Below are positions 48,950 through 58,300 of a stretch of 64,000 nucleotides of DNA, in pieces; position 1 is the stretch's first letter; every line of letters begins with the position of its first letter. Location: contig RBKR01000018.1 in assembly GCA_004835665.1 (NCBI GenBank), forward strand, positions 1,160,589-1,224,588, given 5' to 3'. The position numbers were made by a program, and so were the translations under genes. Source of the DNA: Phoma sp. XZ068 (lineage: Eukaryota; Ascomycota; Dothideomycetes; Pleosporales; Didymellaceae). A model generated the notes under the pieces. That model was given only the letters and a program-made list of their open reading frames with translations. It was not told the DNA's origin and made no database searches.

Positions 48950-50070
48950 TTGCCTTTTCCTGAGTCCCCCTCTTCTTTGGGTTTTATAGACTTATTGGGG
49001 TTTGGACACTTTGGTCTAATATATCCTACCTCTCTACACCTGTAATAGGTTACTATAGAGTAGTCTGCTCTTAGCTTCAACCCCTTGGGCCTCTTTGGGC
49101 TACTATAGTTGGGACTACCCTCTTTCTCACGCTTTATAGCCTCTTTAGACCCCTTTATATCTTTTAAGTTGCCTTTCTACTTCTCTAACTCCTTAGGAGG
49201 TTTTTCCTCCTTTGAGTTCTTGGGACAGCCCCTCTGTTAATAAATTGTGTTAGCAACCTCTTCTACCTGGCTAAGTGTTATACAACACTCCTCTAGGTAT
49301 ATAAATAGCTACCTTTATATCTCTTTAGGTAATATATAGATATATCTAATTACTTAGAGGTTTGCTCTATATATATCGCCTAGTTCTTCCTAGTAAGGCC
49401 TTATATAATCTAGCAAATCTGTAGGACTGCTATAAGGAAGTATTTTAGCACAACTTAAGGCCTTATATACTTTTTGTCTTCTTTCTAAGATAGTGCCTAG
49501 GGAGCCTAGTATTATAGCTTTTATAGCTTTCTAGGTTAGATTCTACAAAGGATCCACGCAAAGTTAGTTAGTACAGTACGCTGACTATAAGGTCTTTATA
49601 GTCTCTAATAAATACTATACACCAAAATCAACCTTTTGCGTCTCCTGTAGGAAGTTAGCAGGCAGTCTATTAAAAAACTGCTTGCAATCTCACTTCTAGT
49701 AGTTATATGCTACACGTGTCTGCTTAGCAAATATATATAGTAGCTTAGGGCAAGGTAAACCTAAAGTTGGGACTATAGGAACTGCTGTAGCCAACTGAGC
49801 TCTACTAGGGATAGCTTGCAGGGCATTAATATCTCTAGCAAGGTATCTAGCCTTTGTTTCCTTAAGGCGAGCTACTTGTTGCATCTTTATAGCCCTCTTG
49901 TGCCAAGCTTCTAACTCTTGCAGCTCTTATTCTATACTGTCTACTACTAGGGTATTCTAGGCCTCTATGGGCTGCTGTAACCCGTTAGAGGGTCTACTAG
50001 CTTGTACTAGTAAGCCTCGTGCCTTGTTTATTGCATTTGAGGAGACAATAGGTTGATTGTCTCTTGGCAT
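48950..50070 (-). pseudogene. gag of the chromovirus
   Basis: Starts with ATG at 50070 (MPRDNQPIVSS) and runs with a few TAG/TAA stops. A long helical capsid-like part is present (RLKETKARYLARDINAL at about 49.83 kb). It ends at a decayed CCHC zinc knuckle, YRCREVGYIRPKC, at about 49.0 kb. The first Cys and the His have become Tyr by G-to-A and C-to-T changes. The partially open 62-codon stretch at 49696-49884 is a fragment of it. Confidence 0.75.
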
Positions 50071-50232
50071 TGTGTCCTAAGTTCCTGCTGTCCTTGAGGT
50101 CAAGGACTCCTCTGTTGCTATAGGAAAAGAGGCTTCTAGTAGTTCTAGGGTAAGTTCCTCTGTAATAGGGCTTAATTGGTTACTTATTCTGTAATACTAT
50201 AATCTACTCCCTAGTAAAGGGAGCAAATAGAA

Positions 50233-50465
50233 TATTAGGCTTAATAGCTAGGGGCACTAGGGAGAGAAGTATTAATATAAGCAGGCAGGACTATAATAGT
50301 CCTAAACAAGGTTAATTAATAGTAGACTGTTTACTACCTTGTAATGAACAGCTAAGCTGGGCTCTATATACTCTAGTTACCCTGCATAGAGGTAACTCCG
50401 GTGACTACGCCCTACCCAAGCGTAGTAATACAAGTATTTAACTCCTAGAAGCTATGTGTCTAACA
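50233..50465 (-). repeat. 5' LTR of the chromovirus
   Basis: 233 bp, nearly identical to the LTR at 43140-43372 and followed by the CTACC target duplication. A few differences are C/T and G/A exchanges. Confidence 0.9.
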
Positions 50466-50824
50466 CTACCTAATTATAAAAATTATAATATCTATAATAT
50501 TTACCTAATTATAAAAATTATAATATCTATAATATCTACCTAATTATAAAAATTATAATATCTATATATTTTACTCTAACTCTACTACTAAGATAAAGAT
50601 AATTAACTTTCTATATATAAAATTAGTACTATATTAAATAAGATCTATATATTAAGAATAGTAATAGATTATAAGATTAACTATTACTATCCTTTAAACA
50701 CCCTCTATTTCTTTATAGATAACTATATTATAATAGAAAAACTAAGTTTAATCTATCTATACTATATACTAGTAGGTATTCTAGATATATCTAATATAGA
50801 GTATAAGTTCTCTATATAACTATA
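50466..50824. repeat. Minisatellite continuation and AT-rich flank
   Basis: About two and a half further copies of the 35-bp unit interrupted by the chromovirus, then AT-rich RIP-like sequence up to the TA target of the Fot1 element. Confidence 0.7.
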
Positions 50825-52673
50825 ACGTAAACCACCACCGAGAGCGACAACCCACCGAGAGCGACAAAATCTCTTGGCACGACTAACACTAGTTATGAAT
50901 TATCAGATTCATCGCTATCAAACAAGGATCCTATGAACCTTGTGCTCGCATCTGATTCAGAAGTGTCTTCTGAATCCTTTTTGCACGTACGAGCGTTGTG
51001 CCCAGTCCCTCCACAGTTCCCACAGCGCCGTAGAGCTGGTTGTGCTATTTCTTGATCACCACCACCTCGAGTCCTTTTGGACGACAAAGCCACCACAGAC
51101 GCCTCAGCAGCTACCTGCGCTGACCCTACTCCATACTCCAATGTACCCCCATGCTGAATCTGCTTCCTTTTGCGCCCTTTCCGCTTGGTCATCACTGCCA
51201 ATTGCTCTTCAAGCTCAGTATTGCGGGCAGCAAGAAGCGCATTTTGATGCAGCATTAGTTCAGCTCCCTTTACAAGCTGTGAGAAGCCAGCTTGGGCAGC
51301 AACTGGTGACCGAGTAAAAGACTCGCTCACAAGCTTTGACTGAGACCCAAATTCATGCGTATTGCTTGGAGTCTTCGACTGCCACGGGGTTGTTGGTAGT
51401 GGGGGTTGAGGCGGGGTACGCAACCGTGTCTCCAGGCGATCCAACACTACCTGCGCGTTGACAGGGACTAGTCCTGATGCCTCAAAGGCCTTTCGACAAT
51501 TAGCCTGTGTGAATACGTCAAAAAACGCGTCCTTGAAGGCAGGTAGGAAGCCTTCCTTGTTGATGTGGAAGACGCGTCGGCGTGCCAAGTCTCGGACGCG
51601 TTGGGAGTACTTCCGCTTCAATGGCGAGAAGCAGACCACATCAAGTGGCTGGAGGATGTGTGATGAATGGGGAGGCATACAGAGCGTAAGGATCTTGTTC
51701 TCCAAGCAATAGTCCTTGAACTCCTGGTTAAGGTGGCTCTCGTGACCGTCCAAAATGAGCAGCCGGTATACCCCCACCTGACGCGCTGTTGTATGCGTGT
51801 CAAAGTGCTTCAACCACTCCAGGCCAAGCGCGTTGTTTGTCCATCCGTTCTCTGAGACAGAGAGCTTCCAATTACGCGGTATATCTGCCTCCTCGTACCA
51901 TGCAGAGATGTGGACACGCCCTTTGTAGATGATAAATGGCGGGGTTGCGTGGCCAGCAGCGCAGATACTCTGGATGACTGTAACCCACTCGCGATCTCCT
52001 GGCTGAACGAGCTCTGGTCGAGTACGTCTATCAGAGCCTGTGACGACCTTCATGGACCCAATGACGCCCATCTGGAAGCCAGTCTCGTCAAAGTTGTGCA
52101 CGTCGTCGTCATGGACGCCGTACTTGGCTTTGGTATCCTCTACCAACTTGAACCACGCGCCAATGACCTCAGGATCTTCCTGCATTATCCTCTGCCTATC
52201 CTTTGCTCGATTGAACGCCATCTTGAGCCTATCTGAGCGCGTCACAAAGCGCGCAGCCCAGTGCTTGCCAACTGGCTTTCCATCACGCACACCCAACAGT
52301 TTATCAGCCATATCTGCCACCTCACACAGCCGGGGCGCAAAGCCTCGCGCGTCAAGGTCAAGTATGTATTGGATAATCGTCTCTTCCTCTATTGCAGTAA
52401 GCTTGAGGCAGTTCACGCGTGTTTCGAGTCGAAATGGTATTCCCTTGGCACGTTTAGATAGGGTATGATGATTAACGTTGAATGCTGCAGCAGCGCGTCG
52501 CAGGCTTGGAAATTCATCTGAACGATAGGCTAGAAGGGCAAGCTGGACCCTACCTTCGTCTTGTTGATATTGCGCGTTGTGTTGTTGAGACATGTTAGGA
52601 TGAAAGGAGGAGGAGTGGTCTTGGCAGATTTTGTCGCTCTCGGTGGGTTGTCGCTCTCGGTGGTGGTTTACGT
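50825..52673 (-). mobile_element. Intact Fot1/pogo (Tc1-mariner superfamily) DNA transposon
   Basis: 1,849 bp with perfect 48-bp terminal inverted repeats (50825-50872 and 52626-52673) beginning ACGTAAACCACCACCGAGAG. It is flanked by the TA target duplication (50823-50824 and 52674-52675). Each end contains two direct copies of ACCGAGAGCGACAA, probably paired transposase-binding sites. GC content is normal and the single gene is open, so this copy has escaped RIP and is recent compared with everything around it. Confidence 0.95.
50893..52593 (-). CDS. Fot1/pogo-type transposase with C-terminal zinc knuckle
   Basis: A 566-residue intact protein filling the transposon. Residues about 15-52 form a psq-type helix-turn-helix (SLRRAAAAFNVNHHTLSKRA). 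About 65-130 is a CENP-B/Tc5 DNA-binding domain. The DDE_1 domain spans about 165-345. Catalytic acidic residues are Asp169 (HNFDETGFQMG), Asp282 (LLILDGHESH) and Asp318 (ILQPLDVVCF), which gives the DDD triad of pogo enzymes. A coiled-coil-like segment (about 450-475) and basic KRKGRKRKQ lead to a CCHC knuckle CGNCGGTGHNARTC near 515-530, followed by an acidic Ser-rich tail. It excises and integrates the element at TA. All catalytic residues are present, so activity is plausible. The start is 32 bases inside the right inverted repeat. Confidence 0.93.
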   Translation of the reverse strand: MSQQHNAQYQQDEGRVQLALLAYRSDEFPSLRRAAAAFNVNHHTLSKRAKGIPFRLETRVNCLKLTAIEEETIIQYILDLDARGFAPRLCEVADMADKLLGVRDGKPVGKHWAARFVTRSDRLKMAFNRAKDRQRIMQEDPEVIGAWFKLVEDTKAKYGVHDDDVHNFDETGFQMGVIGSMKVVTGSDRRTRPELVQPGDREWVTVIQSICAAGHATPPFIIYKGRVHISAWYEEADIPRNWKLSVSENGWTNNALGLEWLKHFDTHTTARQVGVYRLLILDGHESHLNQEFKDYCLENKILTLCMPPHSSHILQPLDVVCFSPLKRKYSQRVRDLARRRVFHINKEGFLPAFKDAFFDVFTQANCRKAFEASGLVPVNAQVVLDRLETRLRTPPQPPLPTTPWQSKTPSNTHEFGSQSKLVSESFTRSPVAAQAGFSQLVKGAELMLHQNALLAARNTELEEQLAVMTKRKGRKRKQIQHGGTLEYGVGSAQVAAEASVVALSSKRTRGGGDQEIAQPALRRCGNCGGTGHNARTCKKDSEDTSESDASTRFIGSLFDSDESDNS

Positions 52674-52675
52674 TA

Positions 52676-52968
52676 GTATTTACCTAACTATAGCTTAAAT
52701 AATTTAGCAATTAATTTAGCTAAAGGAACTACACCCCTATATTAGCCCTTATATAGTCTGTTAGAGGTAGAGTTAGTAGTGTTATAGAAATACCTAGTTA
52801 ACTATATAGCAAGAGGTTAGATTTAATGCTTAAGATCCTCTACTAGGGCCCTAATATTATTTATAAAGAAAAAGAATAGTAGTTTATACCTTTATATAGA
52901 CTTTAGAGGCCTTAACAAGATAACTATAAAGAATTAGTACCTACTACCCCTAATTTCTAACCCAGATG
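52676..52968 (+). pseudogene. Fragment of a second gypsy RT, opposite orientation
   Basis: The plus strand here matches the reverse complement of 48005-48290 nearly base for base (for example AATTTAGCTAAAGGAACTAC). It represents the N-terminal RT region of the same chromovirus family. The match starts next to the Fot1 target site and stops abruptly at about 52966, where the subtelomere begins. Confidence 0.8.
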
Positions 52969-53336
52969 GGTAGGCCAACCATTCCAATGGTTGATTTAGG
53001 GGTACGGATTTGTTAGGGACCAGGGCTACAGATTTGCCGCGGATATCTTATCATGGGTACGGTTGGTTTTTCTCCCAACTACGGTCGTTCTGCAACAACA
53101 GATTGGATCTGCTTCAAACTTGGACATATGTTTTGCGACAATAACCCGCATTACCTGTGCAAGTTGTAGCGAAATCGGCTTTGTAAATCATGGGGGTAGG
53201 GTTTAATGTTGTGGTTAGGGTTGCGCTAGCGCGCGGACAACAACTGCATCAACACAGCAGAACATCAACACTGTAAACACCAACGCAAGAAAGTAACACA
53301 CTAAATGCACAGCACAGAGCAATTGATTACAGCACA
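52969..53336. other. Proximal subtelomere border
   Basis: Non-RIP sequence between the broken gypsy fragment and the 597-residue gene. It contains CAACCATTCCAATGGTTG (inverted repeat), GTTAGGGTTGCGCTAGCGCGCG (a telomere-like word next to a palindrome, about 53212-53233) and no gene. Confidence 0.5.
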
Positions 53337-55130
53337 CTATGTGCCTGCAAAAGGCTTACAGAGCTCGATCAAGGTAAGCTGGCGCATTGCACGGGCGGCC
53401 GCAGGGCTGTTTGTAGTCCTTTGGGAGGGCGCAGGCTTGACGCTGTGGTTGTCACCATCTTCGCCGTCTTCCAGCTCGCTGTCTTCAATCTCCTCCACTT
53501 GCGTCGCTGATGTCGGCGTGTTTGCCTCGATCGACAGCGTTGCCTTCTCGCTGATGGATCCGCCAGAGATGCCTTCTGAGCCTAGCCAGGCGTCCAAGGC
53601 CATGCTTGCTTTGTGGGCCACCGGATTCGCCTTCGCAACCAACGTGAGCCAGATGTGCCAGAAGGGGATGCGGAGATCGTTCTCGACCCACGAGTTGGAG
53701 ATGATGTCGTGCGGCATCAGGCAGAGCATACCCCAGCCAAGCTGCTTGGCTGCTTCGTACCAGCGGAGCGCTTGGTGCAGCCGCTTCTTGAATCGCTGAC
53801 GCTGCTGACGCCCCGACGTAGCGGTGACGGACAGCAGCAGGGCGTCCATGGCCTCGGAGCTGACTTTGCCCCTGCCGCCTCGGTTCTTGGCATCCCTGCT
53901 GCGGGCGACGTCTTGCTCCTTGATCTGGTCCATCCTCTCGGTGTACGCCTTGCCGAGGAAAGCCATGGCCCAGCGGTACTTGATATGGATGATATCCAGC
54001 TCCTGCTCGTAGCGATCGCACAGGCTCCAGGCGGAGGCGAGCGCGCTCTTCGGCACCGTCGAGGCACTGCTCTTCTGCGACAGCGACCAGCGGGTGCGCG
54101 AGGAAGCGGGCGGGCGATCCTCCACGGACTCCTGCGCAAAGGGTGAACCTTGTGTGCGCCAGCTCCGCAGAAAGGCAGCCGCAGAGGCCTGGGAGGTATT
54201 ATTGCCGATGGAGCGGGCCTTGTCGAGCATGCCAGAAGCTGTCAGGTAAGGCGCTGGGGCACTGCTGTACAGGTTGTCGCCATCATCGACCGGCTGCTTG
54301 AGGATCCAAGAGATGAACGGCTCATCCTGCCGCGAGATGGAGGCATAGGCACCGTGTTCCCTGCGAGACGCTGAGTCGGGCGGCGGTACCAACCCAAGGT
54401 CCTGTTTCTTCTGCGCTCGTATGAGCTCCAGCTTCCTGGCGCGCTCCCGCTCAGCACGGCGGTTTTTGTTAGAGACGCTTGTGATCTGGGCGGGTTCCTC
54501 CTGTCCAACCTGTCCATGGACGGGCTCTTTGGGGTCCTCGGCCGCCTCGGGTTCGCAGGGCGGCGCAAGCTGCTCAGGTTCCTCCGCTTCGTCCTCTGCT
54601 TCCAGCGGCGTCGCAGGGCTGGGAGGCTCGGTGGCTTGTCGGAGGCGCTTCAACGGCCGCGCTGAGCTGGATGCAGCAGCACGCTTTGTCGACGGTGGTG
54701 GGGAATCGCGGGGCCGCTGCGCTGAAGGGGGTTCCTTCTGGAAGCCGTCGCTCGGGCTGCTGGCAAGATCCTGCGCTGCAGAGACCAGCCGGGCCCAAGC
54801 ATCAGCAGGCAGCGCGTCCTCGTCGAGCGTCTCCTTCAACAGCCATATCGCCGACAGCGCGGAGTGGGCGACAAAGACAGGCTTGCAGACACTCGTCTCG
54901 GCCGGAATCAGCCAGCCTGCGCTGTGCGGGCGCAATAGAGCATCACGCTGCGAGTCCGAGACAGTGGCCTTGTTCCAAAACAGCTTTCGGTAGTCCAGGT
55001 TCGGCGGGTCGTATGCGAGCCTGTGGGCAAAGCTCGACTCGCTGGCTAGCGGGAAGCTCCGGGGCCCGCCATCGAATTGCTCGGCGGCATCTTCCAACGC
55101 GGAGATCCAGGGTAGATTAGATGGTGACAT
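53337..55130 (-). CDS. Unrecognised 597-residue protein, divergent partner of the telomeric helicase
   Basis: Single exon, GC-rich, fully open. I do not recognise the family. Visible parts: an N-terminal region with LAYDPPNLDYRKLFWNKATV (about 38-57); a bipartite nuclear-localisation-like stretch (KR...ARPLKRLRQ, 149-165); a Pro/Glu acidic linker (about 166-212); and a basic helix (NKNRRAERERARKLELIRAQ, 221-240). A C-terminal helical region (about 345-530) has SLCDRYEQELDIIHIKYRWA and WVENDLRIPFWHIW, followed by an acidic tail (EEIEDSELEDGEDGD). This suggests a nuclear, nucleic-acid or chromatin-associated protein. It is read away from the helicase gene with 213 bases between the two likely starts, so co-regulation is likely. 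It has no transposase or known viral motif that I can see. Confidence 0.75.
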   Translation of the reverse strand: MSPSNLPWISALEDAAEQFDGGPRSFPLASESSFAHRLAYDPPNLDYRKLFWNKATVSDSQRDALLRPHSAGWLIPAETSVCKPVFVAHSALSAIWLLKETLDEDALPADAWARLVSAAQDLASSPSDGFQKEPPSAQRPRDSPPPSTKRAAASSSARPLKRLRQATEPPSPATPLEAEDEAEEPEQLAPPCEPEAAEDPKEPVHGQVGQEEPAQITSVSNKNRRAERERARKLELIRAQKKQDLGLVPPPDSASRREHGAYASISRQDEPFISWILKQPVDDGDNLYSSAPAPYLTASGMLDKARSIGNNTSQASAAAFLRSWRTQGSPFAQESVEDRPPASSRTRWSLSQKSSASTVPKSALASAWSLCDRYEQELDIIHIKYRWAMAFLGKAYTERMDQIKEQDVARSRDAKNRGGRGKVSSEAMDALLLSVTATSGRQQRQRFKKRLHQALRWYEAAKQLGWGMLCLMPHDIISNSWVENDLRIPFWHIWLTLVAKANPVAHKASMALDAWLGSEGISGGSISEKATLSIEANTPTSATQVEEIEDSELEDGEDGDNHSVKPAPSQRTTNSPAAARAMRQLTLIELCKPFAGT

Positions 55131-55343
55131 AACTGTTTGTTTGTTGATGTAGGAGATACGGCGGAAGAAGAAGGATGTTCGTTGGGTTCAGCCCCTGACC
55201 AGGGTAACGGACCGAACGGAGATCAGCCCGTACAACATGAGCGGGCGCACAAGCTGGGGTGCGAAACTCAACATAATTCAGAGATAAGAGCAGTCGCCTC
55301 AAGGAAAAAAAACACACACAGAGGCTCGCAGAGGACCGCTAAC
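55131..55343. promoter_or_regulatory. 213-bp bidirectional promoter of the subtelomeric gene pair
   Basis: Lies between the ATG at 55130 (minus) and the preferred ATG of the helicase at 55344. The helicase frame is open back to 55137, but a start there would leave six bases between the two genes. The 55344 ATG (GCTAACATGTC) directly precedes the conserved zinc-finger leader. Confidence 0.65.
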
Positions 55344-58300
55344 ATGTCAGAAGCCACCGTTGAGCATCAGTACTTTGAGCACTTGGCTGAGTACCAGGTA
55401 GCAGTGTGCAAGGAGTGCCGGTACGCAGTATGGCCGGACCAGATCGAGAGCCACTTGCAGAAGCAACACAAGAGGCCGCCAAAAAACGTTAGAGCTGTAG
55501 GGGATGCCGTCCGTCAGTGGGCGGGCTTGCTACAGTACCCCAGCGAGTGGACGGTACCAGACAACAACGTGCAGCCCATCCCCCAGCTGCCAGTATACGA
55601 CGACGGCTTGCTGTGCCAACTTGAGCCCGAAAAATGCCGGCACATTGCAAGAACCATCGACTCGATCAAAAAGCACTGGCGCAAAGACCACAACGGCTGG
55701 TCGCTGGGAAAAAGGCAAGGACGCCCCAGCCGAACTCGGGCAGGGGCGTTGCAAGCCCAGATGGAAGACGGCTGCAAGCGCGTACACTGCCAGCGACTTT
55801 TCGGCAGCCGGCACGGATCACAGTACTTCGAGGTGCGTCACAACCCAGACAGCGGTCCGCAACCCGTCCCCACAGAGGGCGAGGCGGCGTGGGCGCGCGT
55901 GGGCGAGGAGATGGCCAAGACGTGGGCCAACGTCGAGGACCGGGCGAAGACAACGATCGAAGACGGGGAGAAGGACGAGGCGGCCCCATGGCTGGAGCGG
56001 ACTGGGTGGCTGCCGTACTTGAACAAACTGGATCGTCCCGAATTGCTGGCGAGCATTGAGGAGCCCAACATAGACCCGGAGAAGGACGAGGAACCCGTCG
56101 AGGCTGCAATTTGGAACGCCATGGACGGACTGGCCCGCGTGAGCCAGGCGTCGGTCATCGAACGGACGGGCATATTCGTGCGTATGGAGGCGATCCGGAC
56201 AGAGAAGCATCAGACCAGGTACACGCCGCTGCAGGCGTACATGGACGACAAGTCGATCAAAGAGCGATCACGCCCGTGGAAGCAGATACTGATGTTTTTT
56301 GCACGGACGCAGAGGGAGCACCGTTGGAAGAGCCCCAAGTACCGCTTCACACAGCAGCAGCGCGAGGCGTGGGAGGCATTGATCGAGCAGGCAGAGAGAG
56401 ACGTAGGTGGGGTAGAGATGGGGGTAGCCGACGAGGACCAGAACGAGGACGGGGAGGACGAGGAGGACGAGATGATGATCGATGAGCTGGACGACGAGCA
56501 GGACCCGTCCGAACGCGACAATGAGCCCGAGCACGCGAAGCTGGGGCCGGTCGAAAAAGCGTGCTTGGACTTTTGCATGGCGCTGCTCAAACAGACCATC
56601 CGCCGCAAGGAGTACGACTGCGCGCTGGTGTGCGCGTTGGCTGTGCTTGGCGTCAAGGAGGACGGTTGGAAGGGCCCCGAGCTGTACCCGCCGATCTTGT
56701 CGTCCGTGATCAAAATCACCCGTTTCATGGTCGTGCAGCACGCACTGGAGCTGTCCGAGCCGTTTGAAGAGGAGGTGTTCGACGACGACAGCGCGTACGG
56801 GGGGAGCGACAGCGGCAGCAGTCCCCCCAGCCCGCGTCGACCAAAAGGCTGCTTGGAGTTTGTGCAGCAGATGATGGACAGCTTCATGGTGCGAGGCAGC
56901 CACAGCCCGATGCAGTGGATGCTCGACTTACGCACGTACGGGCTGAAGGTGCACTACAACACCACGTCGCGTGGCCACGTCGAGTGGATGGGGAAGGATG
57001 AGCTGCTGTACAAGAACTTGCACTTCACCATGGCCCAGTTCCGCGGGATGGTGCACGGTATGCAGGCGGAGGCTAAGCGGCTACTGGTGGAGGAGTTGCT
57101 GTTTTGCGGCAAGCAGACAGCAGGCCAAGTGCCCCAGATCCCGTGGGAGCAGCTGCGCGACAACCCGACCGATGAGCGGCCAGGGTGGAACTTTTTGAAA
57201 GACCACCGCACGCGCATGCCCGTAGATGGGGAGAAGTGGTTGTTTGAGCGCGCGGGGCAGGACGCCAACGTCAGGGAAAGGTTCATCAAGCCAGGAAGCC
57301 GTTCAGGCATCGACCGGAAAGAGGTGGAGCGGTACATGGATCGAGTGATTGCGTTTCGAGAGAAGCTGGCCGCGTTGGTGCACATGGCAGAAGGGCAACC
57401 CGCAAGGTGGCCAGAGCTGGGCAGCGTTCGACACAGCAACACCATCAAGGGGGGCCACCGAAACATTTTCATCGAGGACGGCATGGTCGCGTTCGTTACG
57501 CGGTATCACAAAGGGTATGCCGTGAGCGGCGATGTCAAGATCATCCACCGGTACTTGCCGCGCGAGGTGGGCGAGCTGGTGGTGTATTACATGTGGTTGG
57601 TGTTGCCGTTCCAGCAGCGGTTGGAGGCGATGGTGTGGGAGAAGGAGGCGATATCATCGCACATGTGGCCAGCCGACCCCAGCGGACGGAAGTGGACAAG
57701 CGACCGATTTCGGGAAATATTGAAGCGTGAAAGCAGAGTAGGTTTAAAGCAAGAGTTGACGATTGCAGCATACCGTGAGATTGCCATCGGCATCAGCCGG
57801 AGGTTTTTGCGGCCATCGTCGGCATTTCGAGCAGAGGAGGCAGAGGAGAACGAGGAGTGGAACGAGGAGAATATGCTCGCCACCATCCAGGACGAGCAGG
57901 CCGGCCACAGCGCGCACGTAGCCGGCATGGTATACGCGCGCGGGATCATGGAGATGGCAGGCGTCACAGCAGACAGGCGGCAGTTGTTCCGCAACTCGAG
58001 CACCGATTGGCACCGGTTTTTGGGTTTCCAGTCCGCCGTAGACGCAGTGGCAGACGTCAAGAAGCGGAAGAAGGCGCCGTTCGAGAGCGAGGCGGACGAG
58101 GCAAGGATAGAGAGGCTGGAGCGGCTGAGGAAGATGGACCCGGCAGCGCAACTCCAGCGAATGAAGGGCAAGAAAGCAAAGTTCAGAGGCGTGCAGAAGG
58201 AGGCCATCGAGGCGATCATTGCCGGCGAGAGCCCCGTCGTGGCCGTGATGCCGACTGGCGCAGGCAAGAGCATGTTGTTTATGTTGCCGGGGTGGGCAGA

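Larger units (their letters stand above)
43140..50465 (-). mobile_element. Complete Ty3/gypsy chromovirus, RIP-damaged
   Basis: A 7,326-bp LTR retrotransposon read on the minus strand. Both LTRs are 233 bp, start TGTTAGGC (TATTAGGC at the 50233 copy) and end TCTAACA. They are flanked by the perfect 5-bp target duplication CTACC (43135-43139 and 50466-50470). Orientation is fixed by a purine tract (minus strand AGAAGGGGGATAT) touching the LTR at 43140-43372, and by the order gag, protease, RT, integrase, chromodomain from right to left. Stops are mostly TAG or TAA where CAG, CAA or TGG would be expected, so coding capacity was lost by RIP-like mutation. The LTRs still match closely, so insertion is younger than the 26.8-38 kb block. 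Confidence 0.92.

Noticed and set aside
55137..55343. Helicase start at 55137
   Set aside because: It would leave only six bases to the divergent gene and adds a motif-free Gly/Asn/Gln-rich leader; the ATG at 55344 is the better start.
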